64,000 nucleotides of DNA, taken from NCBI RefSeq assembly GCF_005843925.1, contig NZ_VCBC01000014.1, forward strand, positions 1-64,000, written 5' to 3'. The position numbers and the translations under genes are program-made. Under the pieces are notes generated by a model. The model made no database searches, was not told the DNA's origin, and saw only the letters and a program-made list of their open reading frames with translations. How positions within the stretch are numbered: the first letter of the stretch is position 1; each line of letters opens with the position of its first letter. Source of the stretch: Thalassotalea litorea. GTDB taxonomy: Bacteria; Pseudomonadota; Gammaproteobacteria; Enterobacterales; Alteromonadaceae. Below, one piece after another: positions 33,384-42,779 of the stretch.

Positions 33384-33537
33384 TATTTTCCTCATCAGGT
33401 CGGGGAGCCCCCGTTAAATTATTCAAACCAAGTATGGTGAAAAAAAAGACCGAATCCTTCACAGTTCAATAACAAAATCATCACAATTTCGATGTGAAAA
33501 TGTTATGAAATTAATTCTTAAAAACTCCGGTATATAG

Positions 33538-34341
33538 CTAATTGCCCGACAATTTTTCCTTGCCTGATTGCCATCCACAAATACACGCGACAACCCCAAT
33601 CCCCCCCCCAAACGCAAATGAAATCCAGGATGGAAATGTTGCGAACTCAAGCATCATGTTGGTCCAAGAATCAGATTTCCCGAATGTAATGAACCCCGCA
33701 TAGCTAAGGCTAATTACAGCTCCCGATAGTAACCAGGGCCTGCCGTATTTTCGATTCCGCAGGTATAGCCACGCAGCTATTAACAACGTAACAGCGATGG
33801 ACAACATTAATGAATAGTTAAACCGATATAGCGTTTCGACACTCGTTATGGCAAACCCAGGTATGAAGGCGACGAATACTCTTGCAATAATGGGTCCTAA
33901 TAGACCAAGCATTGTGGCAAACATATATCCGCTGTGAAGTTCGACTGTGCGCCGGTGTTTGAGTGCCTGATATACTAAAAAAGGAGTCAAAAATGTAAGC
34001 GCGACATCAACGACTAGAAGAGCCGTGCCAACTTCTTGATAAAAAGCACTGCCCTCTGCGGTTTTCACCGCCCCCTGGTGGGTAACCATTGCAAATGCAC
34101 CAGTCATAAACGGCGCGACAAGAAATACCAATAATCCTAGTTTTTTATGAAAGGAAAAATTTTTATTTGCTGCCAACCAGCTTTGTGTAATCAGTAAAAA
34201 TAACCACATTGAACTCGATACACTGTGTAAGTGATGCGCTAGCGGTGCCTTGTCGATCACTAAAAAATAATTGGGTGCAAAGGCGATAAGAATCAGAGGA
34301 ATTAACCCAAGTAAATAATAATGTGCTTTTGTATAGGGCAT
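33538..34341 (-). CDS. seven-helix membrane protein of unknown function
   Basis: This encodes 267 residues with about seven hydrophobic helices and little else. Paired histidines near helix ends (HHLHS near 36, LHSGYM near 135) recall haem- or quinone-handling membrane families, but I do not recognise one. GGAG seven bases before the ATG at 34341 supports the start. A run of nine G residues on the coding strand (33601-33609) encodes three glycines in the last helix and could shift the frame by slippage. It follows the patatin gene by 44 bases. Confidence 0.65.
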   Translation of the reverse strand: MPYTKAHYYLLGLIPLILIAFAPNYFLVIDKAPLAHHLHSVSSSMWLFLLITQSWLAANKNFSFHKKLGLLVFLVAPFMTGAFAMVTHQGAVKTAEGSAFYQEVGTALLVVDVALTFLTPFLVYQALKHRRTVELHSGYMFATMLGLLGPIIARVFVAFIPGFAITSVETLYRFNYSLMLSIAVTLLIAAWLYLRNRKYGRPWLLSGAVISLSYAGFITFGKSDSWTNMMLEFATFPSWISFAFGGGIGVVACICGWQSGKEKLSGN

Positions 34342-34385
34342 AACTTTACTCCAAAAAATTAACGTTTTTGATTAAACTTCCTGCG

Positions 34386-36791
34386 CTAAAAAATCATTTC
34401 AACAATCTGTAATACGTCAAATTGAACCTGCAACTGCACTTTGTCTCGAGTTGCGATCTCGCCAAAGTCTTCAATGTCGTCGATGCGAACAGACCCGCGA
34501 ATCGTAATCAACTCATTGATTAACCCGGTTGAAAAATAGATGGAATGTAGTGATTCCTTGTATACGCTGCGCCCCGGAAATGAATATTCATAGCCTGAAG
34601 ATAGAACCGGTACGACAATTGAGCCCGTATGGTAACTACCGCCAACGGCCAGGCTTAAATAGTCGTCATGTTCGAAATCGGCTTCCAGGTAATTAAACGT
34701 CGCCGAGCCATCGATGGTGATATTGTCAAAAGGACTGTCGGTTCGACCCACCGCAGAGAAGAGTAAACTGTTCTCAAACGCACCAAAACCAAAGCGCAAT
34801 GTCCCAGTACAACAATCCGAAAACCAATTACTTAACGGCCAGGTGCCGGTTTTAGAATAATCTATCCAGGAATCTTTAAACGGTTCCGAGATACGTAAAA
34901 TGGTTAAGAGGTTCTTATTTTCAATGCGAAATTCGCAGTTATAACAATCGGATGCCTGTTCTTGCATGGTGATCAGATTGTCATAGCTCACCTTGAAATG
35001 CTCAGCTGCCCACTTCGGGTAGTCAATAAAAAGCTCATCCTGTAACGATTTGGATTTAAACTGCTTACGCGCCAAGCCTTTCAGATTGTTCATATAGTTA
35101 TTAAACGTCATAGGCTCGGAATGTTTGCCGGAAAAGGTATAAAAAGCCTGAGATAATGCGATGTAAGTGTTTTGATAATAATCGCTGGCTAGCGGCATGG
35201 AAGCACGAAATTCGATGTTATACAGGTACTTTAGAAAATCTAATTCAAATAGCTGATTTTCCAATACCGTTTTTTGCTCAGGCGTTAGATTTTCCTGTTT
35301 TATTTCCGGACCTTCGACTTGCGTAAGTTGCCGGATGCGTTGAATCATTTGCTGTTGAATACACTGGCTTTTAGTTGATTTATTTACATCTTCGCAGGCA
35401 TAAGAGCTAAGCAGATAGGCACCATCATAAACGCCAGTTAAATAATCATGAACGCGAAAATGAGCGGAATAAAACGCACCGAAATGGGCATGAAAATCCG
35501 CCAGTAAATTATGGTATCGACTGCTCATGCGAAAATGATACTTTTCTTCATCACTATGAATTTTTTCCAGTGTTTTACGGTAATTTTCACTGGTGGCGGT
35601 ATCAAATGAATTGCCGAGGTATAAAAGGTAATCCCAAAGACCTACGCGATCCGGTTGCTTAATAGCCTCCCCCGGATAGATGGAAAACGAATCTTCGGTA
35701 ACTGGGTTTTCATTACGCAGATTATCCGGATGAATAAAGACAATACGCTGTTGCGTCGTATAAGGCGGTTGTAGCGGCTCGGTTTTCAGTGTCTTTTGAT
35801 ACATCTCATGAATATCCACCGAAACACCAATGGGAGAATTATCAAACAAGCCGCCATCACTAAATAATGACGTCATCGCATAATCTAATTTGCAGACTCT
35901 TCCGTTGAGCTTTTTACTGATGCAAAACGGCAATTCGACCGGTGCAAACGCCACCGGGAAGGAACTTGACGCTTTGATCGCATCAAACACAATATCTGGA
36001 TTGATCAACCCCGCAGAGTTTTCCGGTAAGGCAATGAAGTAATCGGGGCGCAGTTCCGGAAGTGCCGCTTTGAATTTGTCTAAATAGACATTTTTAAAGG
36101 CGATTTTACCGTTAATGGTGATAACTTCGATGGGGATAACAAACCGCTGATACCCTGTGGTTTGGTCCGAATTCTTAATTTTTTCCTGGTAGGGATACAT
36201 TAACGTTACCGACATAGTCGTAATAATACTGCATTCAACTTTCCCCTCACCTCGACTTGGATTGACCGCATGCTTATTCGCATATTGTCGAGCTAATTTA
36301 CTCTGGCTGACACCTGATTCAAACGGGTTCAGGACATATTGAGATAAATCTTCGGTGATCTTGGCAAAAATACTTTCCCGGTTAAACAAAGAGCCTTCAT
36401 TGTTACGTTTATTAAGATTACTAATATCAATATTCCAACTTGAACGTAGTAGGTTTGAATGCAGATCTTCATTAAGGTTCGAACAAATTTTGATTGCCGA
36501 TAACATGCTATTGATACTACCCGCAGAGGCACCAGAAAATGCCACCAGCGTTTCACTCGGCTGGCTTTGAATGTATTCGACCAGATACCAATTGAGCCCT
36601 GATTCATAGCTCCCCAGGCTAACTCCCCCTTTTATCGCAACAAAATACTCTTGCGAGGGGCGCTCTTGAATCATCGGTTTCTCAGCGGAGTTAAGTTGCG
36701 GCGTTTGCCCATAAAGATCCATACTGAAAACCATCAGCATAAAGGGTAGGATTAAAGCAACGGCATGAGTTTTTAGTGCGTTCTTTGTCAT
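34386..36791 (-). CDS. patatin-like phospholipase with long C-terminal region
   Basis: This encodes 801 residues with a signal peptide (up to about MDLYGQ). The patatin catalytic dyad is clear: S89 in the nucleophile elbow GASAGS and D312 in SDGGLFDNSP, with the oxyanion glycine-rich KGGVSLGSYESG at 55-65. The enzyme would be a lipid acyl hydrolase acting outside the cytoplasm. The C-terminal 400 residues have many alternating strands towards the end and might form a membrane-associated beta domain. It lies in one direction with the DUF4174 gene upstream (54-base gap) and the membrane protein gene downstream. Confidence 0.85.
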   Translation of the reverse strand: MTKNALKTHAVALILPFMLMVFSMDLYGQTPQLNSAEKPMIQERPSQEYFVAIKGGVSLGSYESGLNWYLVEYIQSQPSETLVAFSGASAGSINSMLSAIKICSNLNEDLHSNLLRSSWNIDISNLNKRNNEGSLFNRESIFAKITEDLSQYVLNPFESGVSQSKLARQYANKHAVNPSRGEGKVECSIITTMSVTLMYPYQEKIKNSDQTTGYQRFVIPIEVITINGKIAFKNVYLDKFKAALPELRPDYFIALPENSAGLINPDIVFDAIKASSSFPVAFAPVELPFCISKKLNGRVCKLDYAMTSLFSDGGLFDNSPIGVSVDIHEMYQKTLKTEPLQPPYTTQQRIVFIHPDNLRNENPVTEDSFSIYPGEAIKQPDRVGLWDYLLYLGNSFDTATSENYRKTLEKIHSDEEKYHFRMSSRYHNLLADFHAHFGAFYSAHFRVHDYLTGVYDGAYLLSSYACEDVNKSTKSQCIQQQMIQRIRQLTQVEGPEIKQENLTPEQKTVLENQLFELDFLKYLYNIEFRASMPLASDYYQNTYIALSQAFYTFSGKHSEPMTFNNYMNNLKGLARKQFKSKSLQDELFIDYPKWAAEHFKVSYDNLITMQEQASDCYNCEFRIENKNLLTILRISEPFKDSWIDYSKTGTWPLSNWFSDCCTGTLRFGFGAFENSLLFSAVGRTDSPFDNITIDGSATFNYLEADFEHDDYLSLAVGGSYHTGSIVVPVLSSGYEYSFPGRSVYKESLHSIYFSTGLINELITIRGSVRIDDIEDFGEIATRDKVQLQVQFDVLQIVEMIF

Positions 36792-36845
36792 TGGCCTGTC
36801 ATTTGTTATTTTTCAGGCACTGTAGGTAAGGCTATATCCGACAGG

Positions 36846-37325
36846 CTATTGGCTTTGTATTTCCTGTTGGCGCATCGGCATTGCATCGATGGTTTCGTAT
36901 AGCTGCTTCAAGTCCAGTTCACTGGTAAACAGTTTTGGGCTGCCATCTTTGCCGATTAAAATAATGACATCCCCATCGCCAGTATTACCAAAATATTCGG
37001 CTTTAATGGAGTTTTTGAAATTATCCGAAACTTCCCCGGGATAATTAGTCTCGACTTGATCAGATTGAAAAATGAACCAGTAAATATGTCTGTCACTGAG
37101 TTGTTTTGCATCATTTTCAAGAGATTGAGAAAACGACTGTTTGGCTTCATCAGACCCCTGCATAAGCAACACTCTTGATTGCCATTGCAACTGGCCTATG
37201 TCATTTAACTCTTCGGCATGGAGAAAAGAAAATGGCGCCATTAACCAGAAAATAAAAAGACCCAATACAGACCTGGAAAGTGCCTTAGTTACTGCTTTAA
37301 AGACCGCTGAGTTTGTTGTTTTCAT
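36846..37325 (-). CDS. secreted DUF4174 protein
   Basis: This encodes 159 residues with a signal peptide (LSRSVLGLFIFWLMAPFSFLHA region) and a thioredoxin-like DUF4174 domain: LQWQSRVLLMQGSDE at its start, GDGDVIILIGKDGSPKL and the closing LKQLYETIDAMPMRQQE. The domain lacks a CxxC motif, so it is not an active thiol oxidoreductase. The ATG at 37325 has AGGA eight bases upstream; a longer frame reaching 37388 would put a polar stretch before the signal. It probably begins an operon with the patatin gene. Confidence 0.8.
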   Translation of the reverse strand: MKTTNSAVFKAVTKALSRSVLGLFIFWLMAPFSFLHAEELNDIGQLQWQSRVLLMQGSDEAKQSFSQSLENDAKQLSDRHIYWFIFQSDQVETNYPGEVSDNFKNSIKAEYFGNTGDGDVIILIGKDGSPKLFTSELDLKQLYETIDAMPMRQQEIQSQ

Positions 37326-37524
37326 CGAGCTATCCTGAACAGAGGTCAACGTCCATGAAAACCTTGATTTACTTGTATCTATTCCCACAACGGCAACAAT
37401 GACAGTGAGAATCAGAAAGAATTTATATTGTCAATGTATAGCATAGGTCAGGGCATGGAAAATTGTGAAATAAAAGAAGGGATTAACAGAAACGAAAGAT
37501 GAAGAAAGAAACACGTTTTTTGGG
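37326..37524. other. upstream region of the DUF4174 gene
   Basis: No gene is seen. The promoter for the leftward DUF4174-patatin unit should lie here. A T6-G5 stretch marks the left edge of the composite repeat that follows. Confidence 0.4.
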
Positions 37525-37697
37525 GGATAAGAGCAGTACGTATCGCAAGTGTAACTTCGAGTACACAATCAAAGATTGTTCCTAGTACACGACGAAAAGC
37601 GTAACTTCGAGTACGCGGATGTCATCCGCTCCGAGGACACGCAATTTCGAGTGAAAAGCACAACCGCCTAGAGTCATTCCCTGACACTACAGGGAAT
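37525..37697 (+). repeat. composite hairpin repeat, short copy
   Basis: The segment opens with GGATAAGAGCAGTACGTATC and closes with the hairpin ATTCCCTG-ACACTA-CAGGGAAT. Between them are small hairpins (for example ACAATCAAAGATTGT and GCGGATGTCATCCGC) joined by CGAGTAC-type linkers. The whole is a shortened, inverted version of the repeat at 53721-54116. Paired changes inside one hairpin keep its stem in both copies. It lies downstream of the leftward SDR gene's left neighbour and shows no coding potential. Confidence 0.75.
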
Positions 37698-37818
37698 CTA
37701 CCACCAAATGGCGGAGCTACAACTGCCCGATAACTCAGATAAGTTAACAACATCATCAACGTCAATCATCAAAAACAATCATTAAAAACAATCCTGGCCA
37801 ACAAAGGCAAGTGAGTGG
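37698..37818. other. intergenic after the composite repeat
   Basis: This is the 3' side of the SDR gene, AT-rich, with a short repeated CAATCATCAAAAACAATCATT text. No terminator hairpin is evident for the leftward operon. Confidence 0.4.
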
Positions 37819-38604
37819 TTACTCAAACTCTTTCTTGGCACCTTTACTCATCACCTTTAAATATACCTCGGGGAGCAAACTAAACAGCCAGCGCGCGATA
37901 TTGGCCACCTTGCCCAGATACAGGGCGCGTTGACCTTTGGACGCTGCCGCTAATATTCGACTTGCCGCCACTTCCACAGAAATCTGTTCGCCATTGGTAT
38001 TCTTCTTGAGTGCCCCTGGCGATGAAACGCCGGCATTCACCTGCGCCGTCAATTCTGGTCGTGACCGCACAAACGATGGGCAAATAACACTGATACTGAC
38101 CCCTTGTTCTTTGACTTCACTGGCTAAGGAATAGAAAAAACCTTGCATTGCATGCTTACTTCCAGCATAGAGCGAACGCCCGTATAAAGGAGCAAATCCT
38201 GCAACACTGGACATGGCAATGATTTGCCCCTTATTGTTTATTATTTGTGGTAAACACAAACGGGTAATATCGACCGCGGCGGTATAATTTACTGCGATTA
38301 TTCGATCCGCGAGATCTCTGCTTGAATCGCCAAAACGACTCATATGGGTAATACCTGCATTATTGATTAATACATCAATACGATTAAATCGCGAGATAAC
38401 TTGTTCGATGGCACCTTGCAACTGCGAATAGTCGGTAATATCGAGGGCAATATTCAACACATTATCATGTTCTATTACATTGTGATTGGTTAAGTCCAGA
38501 CAGGCGACAAACGCCCCCTGCTCCAGTAACTGTTTACATAATTCCTGACCAATACCGCCACCGCCTCCCGTGACCACCACGACTTTATTTTGGTAAGGAT
38601 GCAT
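37819..38604 (-). CDS. short-chain dehydrogenase/reductase
   Basis: This encodes 261 residues of a classical SDR. The nucleotide-binding TGGGGGIGQEL lies at 12-22, NNAG near 88, the catalytic serine in MSSVAGF and YAGSKHAMQG with the Y and K of the active site. The acidic D after the second strand (CLDLTN) suggests a preference for NAD. The ATG at 38604 lies inside the end of the MFS gene, with AGGAG seven bases upstream, so translation is coupled. It is the last gene of the five-gene unit. Confidence 0.88.
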   Translation of the reverse strand: MHPYQNKVVVVTGGGGGIGQELCKQLLEQGAFVACLDLTNHNVIEHDNVLNIALDITDYSQLQGAIEQVISRFNRIDVLINNAGITHMSRFGDSSRDLADRIIAVNYTAAVDITRLCLPQIINNKGQIIAMSSVAGFAPLYGRSLYAGSKHAMQGFFYSLASEVKEQGVSISVICPSFVRSRPELTAQVNAGVSSPGALKKNTNGEQISVEVAASRILAAASKGQRALYLGKVANIARWLFSLLPEVYLKVMSKGAKKEFE

Positions 38605-39946
38605 GCGTTATCTCCTCTATACTCTCATTTTTATCCGCTTTAACAGCGTTAACATCTCGCTCACCCTTGCCACAATGGCTACCTTGACCACTATCACTGG
38701 TTGGCTGTTCAAAACTTTCCAGTGAGGTTATCTGAATCAAACGAAATAGCGCAATGAAAATCAACGTGACAATAAAACCACCCGCTGCCATTAATGCGAT
38801 TTGCGAATCAAATGCCTGGGCAACGATGCCGGAAACGACTCCACTTAATGCAGGGATAACCTGACCGATAATGGTATAACACGCCATCACTCGGCCGCGA
38901 TAAGCCGGTTCACATAATTGATTCAATCCTGCCACAATCAAACTGATGGCAATACCGCCGGCAATGCCAGAGGTTATTAGCACGGCGACCGACAATGCTA
39001 AATCAGAGATCAGTGCTAACGCGCCAAGACCTGATGCAGCCACCAAGATTGATAGATTTAATTGCCAGCCCAGCTTGCCAATGTTGCGGGTAAATAGACT
39101 GAGCAAGCCTCCAACAATCAAGGAGAAAGCTACTAAAGATAGATAGTTCCCCTGTCCCTGTGCACTTAACCCTAACTGCTGCTCTGCAATAACCGGCAAT
39201 AGCACCTGCATCGGCCCCATCAATAGATAAGTGATCATTGACAACAATAGCAAAGGCTTCACCATGCCGGGCTTGAACAAAATTTTCCAACCATTTACCA
39301 CTTGTTGCCAAACCGAGGCCTGGTTATCGGCAGTTAACTCTGGACCGCTTTGTTGCGTTTGCTCATTTTCGCGTATTACTGAAGATTGTGGATGATGGCG
39401 TAAGCGTGCCAGCAAAATGGATGAGGCAATAAACATCAATGCGGCTACTGCAAATACGCCTTGGTAACCAAAGGAAACCTGAAGGTTTTTCACCACCATA
39501 GGGGCGATGCCAAAACCACTCATAACCATCAAATTCAGAGCAATGGTGCCCGTGGTGAGCTTTTGCGCGGCAATAAATGCTGGTAGCGCCGCAAATCTTG
39601 CGGGTGAAACAAAAGACCAGGCAACGCCGGCAAAAAACGCAGCACTTAGAAGTAAGACAACTTGCCAAACAGCTTGCGCGTTCAAGGCAAGGTATAGCAG
39701 CGCCAGACTAATTAAAAATGAATTTTGGGCAATTAATATCACCCGTCTTGGGGAATATCGGTCGCAATAAACCCCAGCAAACCAACCGAGAATAACCGGC
39801 GGTCCAAAACACAAACCATAACCGATACCCGCCAGCATTGGAGAATCAAACCAGTCTATGGCCAAAAAGATAATGCTGTAATTGACCATATGTCCGGCAA
39901 TAAACGCCAGCAAACAGGACAAAAGAAATCCGGGAAGTTTATTCAT
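38585..39946 (-). CDS. MFS transporter
   Basis: This encodes about 453 residues with 12 predicted membrane helices, a cytoplasmic loop of about 40 residues in the middle and the helix 2-3 motif GVYCDRYSPRRV, which matches the MFS signature. It resembles the drug/siderophore exporter type of MFS (MFS_3-like). The ATG at 39946 overlaps the stop of the upstream gene by eight bases and begins MNKLPGFLL; a frame beginning at 40003 would overlap by 65 bases and is less likely. Substrate unknown; an export or uptake role in the operon's pathway is inferred. Confidence 0.85.
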   Translation of the reverse strand: MNKLPGFLLSCLLAFIAGHMVNYSIIFLAIDWFDSPMLAGIGYGLCFGPPVILGWFAGVYCDRYSPRRVILIAQNSFLISLALLYLALNAQAVWQVVLLLSAAFFAGVAWSFVSPARFAALPAFIAAQKLTTGTIALNLMVMSGFGIAPMVVKNLQVSFGYQGVFAVAALMFIASSILLARLRHHPQSSVIRENEQTQQSGPELTADNQASVWQQVVNGWKILFKPGMVKPLLLLSMITYLLMGPMQVLLPVIAEQQLGLSAQGQGNYLSLVAFSLIVGGLLSLFTRNIGKLGWQLNLSILVAASGLGALALISDLALSVAVLITSGIAGGIAISLIVAGLNQLCEPAYRGRVMACYTIIGQVIPALSGVVSGIVAQAFDSQIALMAAGGFIVTLIFIALFRLIQITSLESFEQPTSDSGQGSHCGKGERDVNAVKADKNESIEEITHASLPK

Positions 39947-41813
39947 CGATTTGGCTCTTTGCTCTACCCGCCTCAGACCTGTTTTCCTCGCCAGCATCGT
40001 CATACTGCGGTTGCAAACGGATCAATGTTGGCTGGCCGTCTTCGATATGCCAGCTCGGGAAACTTGAGTTGGTCGTAAAAACATCACCATTGGGGGCAAT
40101 TTCAACATCTCGGGTAAACGTTACACGTTTTGGCATTGGATAGTGATGCCAGGTTTTGGCATCGATATCATAGCGATAGAGTGCATCAGAGGTGTTACCG
40201 TTAATCCAGACAATATCTCGGCTACGATCCACATTAAGCGAGTATGGGGTTTCACTGCCCAATGGGTACACAGGGATCTCTACGTTTTCAAAGCGTTCCG
40301 TAATCGGGTCAAATTTGACAATCATCGACTCTGGAAAGGCGGCAATCCACAAATTACCTTTTGAATCACTGCGCAATCGGCGCGGTCCGGTAAACGGGGT
40401 GTCGTATACAGTGACCTGCAGTGTTTTAGCATCAATTTTACCTATGGAATCGGCGTGTAAACGCGCGAACCAGATATCGCCATTAGGAGTGATGTCAATG
40501 CCATAAGGAAGCGGAACACCGGAAGATTGTTCGTCGATAGAGAACCAATTGGCCAATGGTAACCCCCAATCCATCAACTTTAAGATTGCCCCCATAAAGC
40601 TGACGGTTAAGCCTTCACCAAAATTCCGGGCTGGCAAATCAAACATCTGAAATTCTTGGTTTTTTCGATCAAACATAGCGATTTGATTCGATAATGCCAT
40701 GGTAAACCAAATTCGGTCTTGCGCATCAATACGCACCGTGTGCGGGTAATAACCATCGTCCATTTCATGGATGATAAAGGCTTTTTTGGTAACATCAAAC
40801 TCAACTAATCGTTGTTGATACGAGGTGGTAATAAAGATATTGCCATCCACTTTTGACTCTGCGAATGAATGAATACCAGCAAAGGTTTCATGTTTGGGAA
40901 ATGAGCTTAAACGATTGCCCATCAAGCCACCGTGCTTATCTCCTTTGGCACGCTTCATTTTATAAACAGTATATTCGCCGTTTTCTGGATTAATTTCGTA
41001 TAAACGATCCTGAAGATTGTCGCCAACATAGACAAACCCGTTCGAGTGGTACAACAAATCATGCATTTGCGAAAACGCATCACCAATTGGCCATTCGGTG
41101 ATCTTATCTTTGCTTAACGATGTCGCCCAGGGCGTTGCGTCTGGGATTAATTCCGGGTTTTCAAATAAACGTTTATATTCTGCGCTTAGCAAAGGGGGTA
41201 ACTGCTCTTGTGCTTCATCGTGCACCCTGGCACCGTAACCCACCATGCGATATACAATTTCATTCCAACTTTCTTCGTCGCGTGGACGACGGAAAAAATG
41301 CGATCCCTGTTGATGACAAAATCCACATTGCATCACGTAATGTTTCTTTAAGTCTTCATCGCCCAAATCCAGTGCCGATAACCAGGTATTCGCCGGTTTG
41401 GATTCCGCCAGCATTAACGGATCGGTGATTGGCTTCATTTGCAACGTCAAATCTTCATTACCACTGGCTTCAACAGTTACGTCCTGATAATTAGGACGAC
41501 GTATGCGAATTCGGACTTTGTCTTGCTTATAGGTATCAAATTCGACTTCGCCGTTAACATCGGTGAATCTGGTATGGACGGTATTGGAACGATTTAAACG
41601 GCGCTCTGGTGGATAACCCATATCGGATTTGTCCAATACAAACCCCTCTACTGGCGTCTGCATCACCATAACCTGAGGCAACGGTTGGTTGTTTTCATCG
41701 GTGACCATCACAGTCGCCGCATGAGCCGTTGACGTTATTAAAAATAACGAGGGTAACGCCGCGATTAACGCTGCAGATATCGACAATATGACGGTTTTCA
41801 TGGAAGTATTCAT
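39939..41813 (-). CDS. secreted haem c and virginiamycin-B-lyase-like propeller protein
   Basis: This encodes 624 residues with a signal peptide ending at STAHAA. A carboxypeptidase-regulatory-like domain (ATVMVTDENNQPLPQVMVM, to about 125) is followed by a single haem c motif CGFCHQQGSH near 165 and then a beta-propeller of the Vgb/SMP-30 type (repeats such as ITPNGDIWFARLHADSIGKI and DSKGNLWIAAFPESMIVKF). One covalent haem plus a propeller suggests a periplasmic redox enzyme. The start could also be a GTG three bases upstream, which fits AAGGA spacing better. It starts four bases after the epimerase-like stop. Confidence 0.75.
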   Translation of the reverse strand: MNTSMKTVILSISAALIAALPSLFLITSTAHAATVMVTDENNQPLPQVMVMQTPVEGFVLDKSDMGYPPERRLNRSNTVHTRFTDVNGEVEFDTYKQDKVRIRIRRPNYQDVTVEASGNEDLTLQMKPITDPLMLAESKPANTWLSALDLGDEDLKKHYVMQCGFCHQQGSHFFRRPRDEESWNEIVYRMVGYGARVHDEAQEQLPPLLSAEYKRLFENPELIPDATPWATSLSKDKITEWPIGDAFSQMHDLLYHSNGFVYVGDNLQDRLYEINPENGEYTVYKMKRAKGDKHGGLMGNRLSSFPKHETFAGIHSFAESKVDGNIFITTSYQQRLVEFDVTKKAFIIHEMDDGYYPHTVRIDAQDRIWFTMALSNQIAMFDRKNQEFQMFDLPARNFGEGLTVSFMGAILKLMDWGLPLANWFSIDEQSSGVPLPYGIDITPNGDIWFARLHADSIGKIDAKTLQVTVYDTPFTGPRRLRSDSKGNLWIAAFPESMIVKFDPITERFENVEIPVYPLGSETPYSLNVDRSRDIVWINGNTSDALYRYDIDAKTWHHYPMPKRVTFTRDVEIAPNGDVFTTNSSFPSWHIEDGQPTLIRLQPQYDDAGEENRSEAGRAKSQIDE

Positions 41814-41816
41814 CAC

Positions 41817-42779
41817 TTAAACATCCTTTTGCAATGCAAGAAACTGCTCCAGCGCCTGCTGAGAGGTATAGCGAGGTTGATGGTGAAAGGTTCGTTTGAG
41901 TTTATCGTTCGCCAAAACAGGACGATATTTCACGAACTTCACCTGCTCTGGTCCGTATTGTGTCAGACCAAGCGGCTTTAAAATGCTTAGCGCTCCTTCA
42001 ATTAACCAGGAGGGCAATGGTAAATAAGGCTTGCTTAATGTTTGTGCGATTTGCGCCATGGAAACGCTACCGTCACCCGCAAGATTATAAGCCCCTTCAA
42101 TATCACTAAACATGGCTTCTTGAATATAGGCCACCACATCTTCAGACCAGATAAAGACAAAAGGTCCGGGAAATCCTGCCACTCCGGTGATCATTTTTTG
42201 CTGGAAAAGGTTCACGATTGGACCGTCAAAGTCGGGGCCTAAAATTGTTCCAGGGCGTAAAATCACTTGCTTGAGTTGTGGATACAGTGTTTTCGCTTGC
42301 TCCATATACGCTTCAATTTCCGCTTTATGGGCACTATAAAAATAATCCTGATTACCTTTTTTTGGATGTTCTTCGCTTAACCAGCCGTTATTTTCTGGCC
42401 AGTATCCATAGGAAGCGCCGGAGGTTGTCACGAGAAATTTTTGACAACCAATTTGTGCGGCAAGCTCGACCAGTTTTTGGGTTGCAACAACATCAATTTC
42501 ATAGGCCTTCTCACGGGGCATGGCTTTCGAAATTTGCAAAATAGACGCTAGGTGAACAATCACATCCGGTTTGACTTGTTCTACCCATTGGCTAAAGTCA
42601 CCGTGACAAATATCCAATGCTCGGTACGACAATGTCTCGCCGTGTTCCGGATTTGCAATTTCAACCCCAAGTTCTGGCTTGATATCGGTGGCAAAGATTT
42701 CTGTGCCCTGCTGTTTTACAAGGGATTGAATCAAGCGACGCCCCAGACAACCTGCCGCACCGGTAATTAATACTTTCAT
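41817..42779 (-). CDS. NAD-dependent epimerase/dehydratase-type protein
   Basis: This encodes 320 residues of the extended SDR fold: ITGAAGCLGRRLIQSL at the start binds NAD(P), and YFYSAHKAEIEAYM near 145 carries the YxxxK active-site pair. The group includes 3-beta-hydroxysteroid dehydrogenase-like enzymes and sugar epimerases. The ATG at 42779 overlaps the BASS transporter stop by four bases, so a longer frame beginning at 42884 is not needed. The absence of sugar-nucleotide genes makes a role on a lipid or aromatic substrate at least as likely as a sugar role. Confidence 0.85.
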   Translation of the reverse strand: MKVLITGAAGCLGRRLIQSLVKQQGTEIFATDIKPELGVEIANPEHGETLSYRALDICHGDFSQWVEQVKPDVIVHLASILQISKAMPREKAYEIDVVATQKLVELAAQIGCQKFLVTTSGASYGYWPENNGWLSEEHPKKGNQDYFYSAHKAEIEAYMEQAKTLYPQLKQVILRPGTILGPDFDGPIVNLFQQKMITGVAGFPGPFVFIWSEDVVAYIQEAMFSDIEGAYNLAGDGSVSMAQIAQTLSKPYLPLPSWLIEGALSILKPLGLTQYGPEQVKFVKYRPVLANDKLKRTFHHQPRYTSQQALEQFLALQKDV

